The notes beneath the pieces were generated by a model that saw only the letters and a list, made by a program, of their open reading frames with translations, ran no database searches and was not told where the DNA came from. A stretch of DNA of 28,575 nt. Origin: Rhizophagus sp. LPA8_4_AMF. Lineage: Eukaryota > Glomeromycota > Glomeromycetes > Glomerales > Glomeraceae. The stretch spans positions 1 through 28,575 of the forward strand of contig JADRCO010000665.1 in NCBI GenBank assembly GCA_021464525.1, read 5' to 3'. A program made the translations under genes and the position numbers. Of the stretch, positions 28,461-28,575 are shown one piece after another. Numbering within the stretch: the stretch's first letter is position 1; each line of letters begins with the position of its first letter.

Positions 28461-28575
28461 CTGATCATGTGATATATAGCAATTATAATAAAATAATAGA
28501 AATCCATTAATGATTTGAACACTAAAACAATCTTTTATCTGGCTTTTACGAATATTAACTAAATATGTTAAGGAT

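Noticed and set aside
1..28575. tRNA, rRNA or riboswitch genes
   Set aside because: I looked for T-loop GTTCRANNC-type signals and conserved rRNA words and found none in a suitable context.

Overview
The window looks like AT-rich nuclear DNA from a fungus. Every gene recognised is a eukaryotic housekeeping or regulatory gene. All but one are split by short GT-AG introns (mostly about 60-90 nt) with AT-rich interiors. The left third is packed with decayed transposons. The Helitron/PIF1-type helicase family, the hAT fragment and the intron style recall Glomeromycotina (arbuscular mycorrhizal fungi such as Rhizophagus). That assignment is inference from family resemblance, not from a search.

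Region 1-9.5 kb is a transposon graveyard. A minus-strand Helitron-like Rep/PIF1-helicase pseudogene runs from about 7.26 kb down to about 1.43 kb. It has stops, frameshifts and a missing replication-initiator core. Three inverted-repeat elements sit inside or beside it: a 213-bp hAT-type MITE (1511-1723, 8-bp target duplication), a 1,327-bp hAT-type element whose core is about eight copies of a ~126-bp tandem repeat (2417-3743, 8-bp target duplication), and a 196-bp Tc1/pogo-type MITE (7253-7448, TA duplication). Removing either hAT-type insert in silico rejoins the helicase reading frame. A ~180-bp x3 tandem array (5650-6165) fills the gap where the Rep core should be. A 50-bp tandem array (8465-8785) abuts a hAT transposase fragment (8800-9250), which is followed by a fourth inverted-repeat element (9270-9496).

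Region 9.6-27.3 kb is a compact gene island. In order it holds PRP18 splicing factor (+), mitochondrial glutamyl-tRNA(Gln) amidotransferase subunit A (-), a FYRN/FYRC nuclear protein with an AT-hook (+), a SANT-domain protein (-), proteasome assembly chaperone 3 (+), an SRR1-domain protein (-), a tandem PH-domain protein (+), and the Sm-ring protein SmF (+). PRP18 and SmF both act in pre-mRNA splicing. The rest are unrelated cell functions, and nothing suggests a co-functional cluster. I assembled exon models by joining conserved protein segments across phase-compatible splice sites. They include a 16-nt microexon in PRP18, a phase-forced GC-AG intron in the FYR gene and a 6-nt first coding exon in SmF.

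Region 27.3-28.6 kb is AT-rich and ends in short tandem and inverted repeats. I saw no tRNA, rRNA, CRISPR or prokaryotic features. I found no convincing new molecular system. The most unusual item is the satellite-carrying 1.3-kb hAT-type element.
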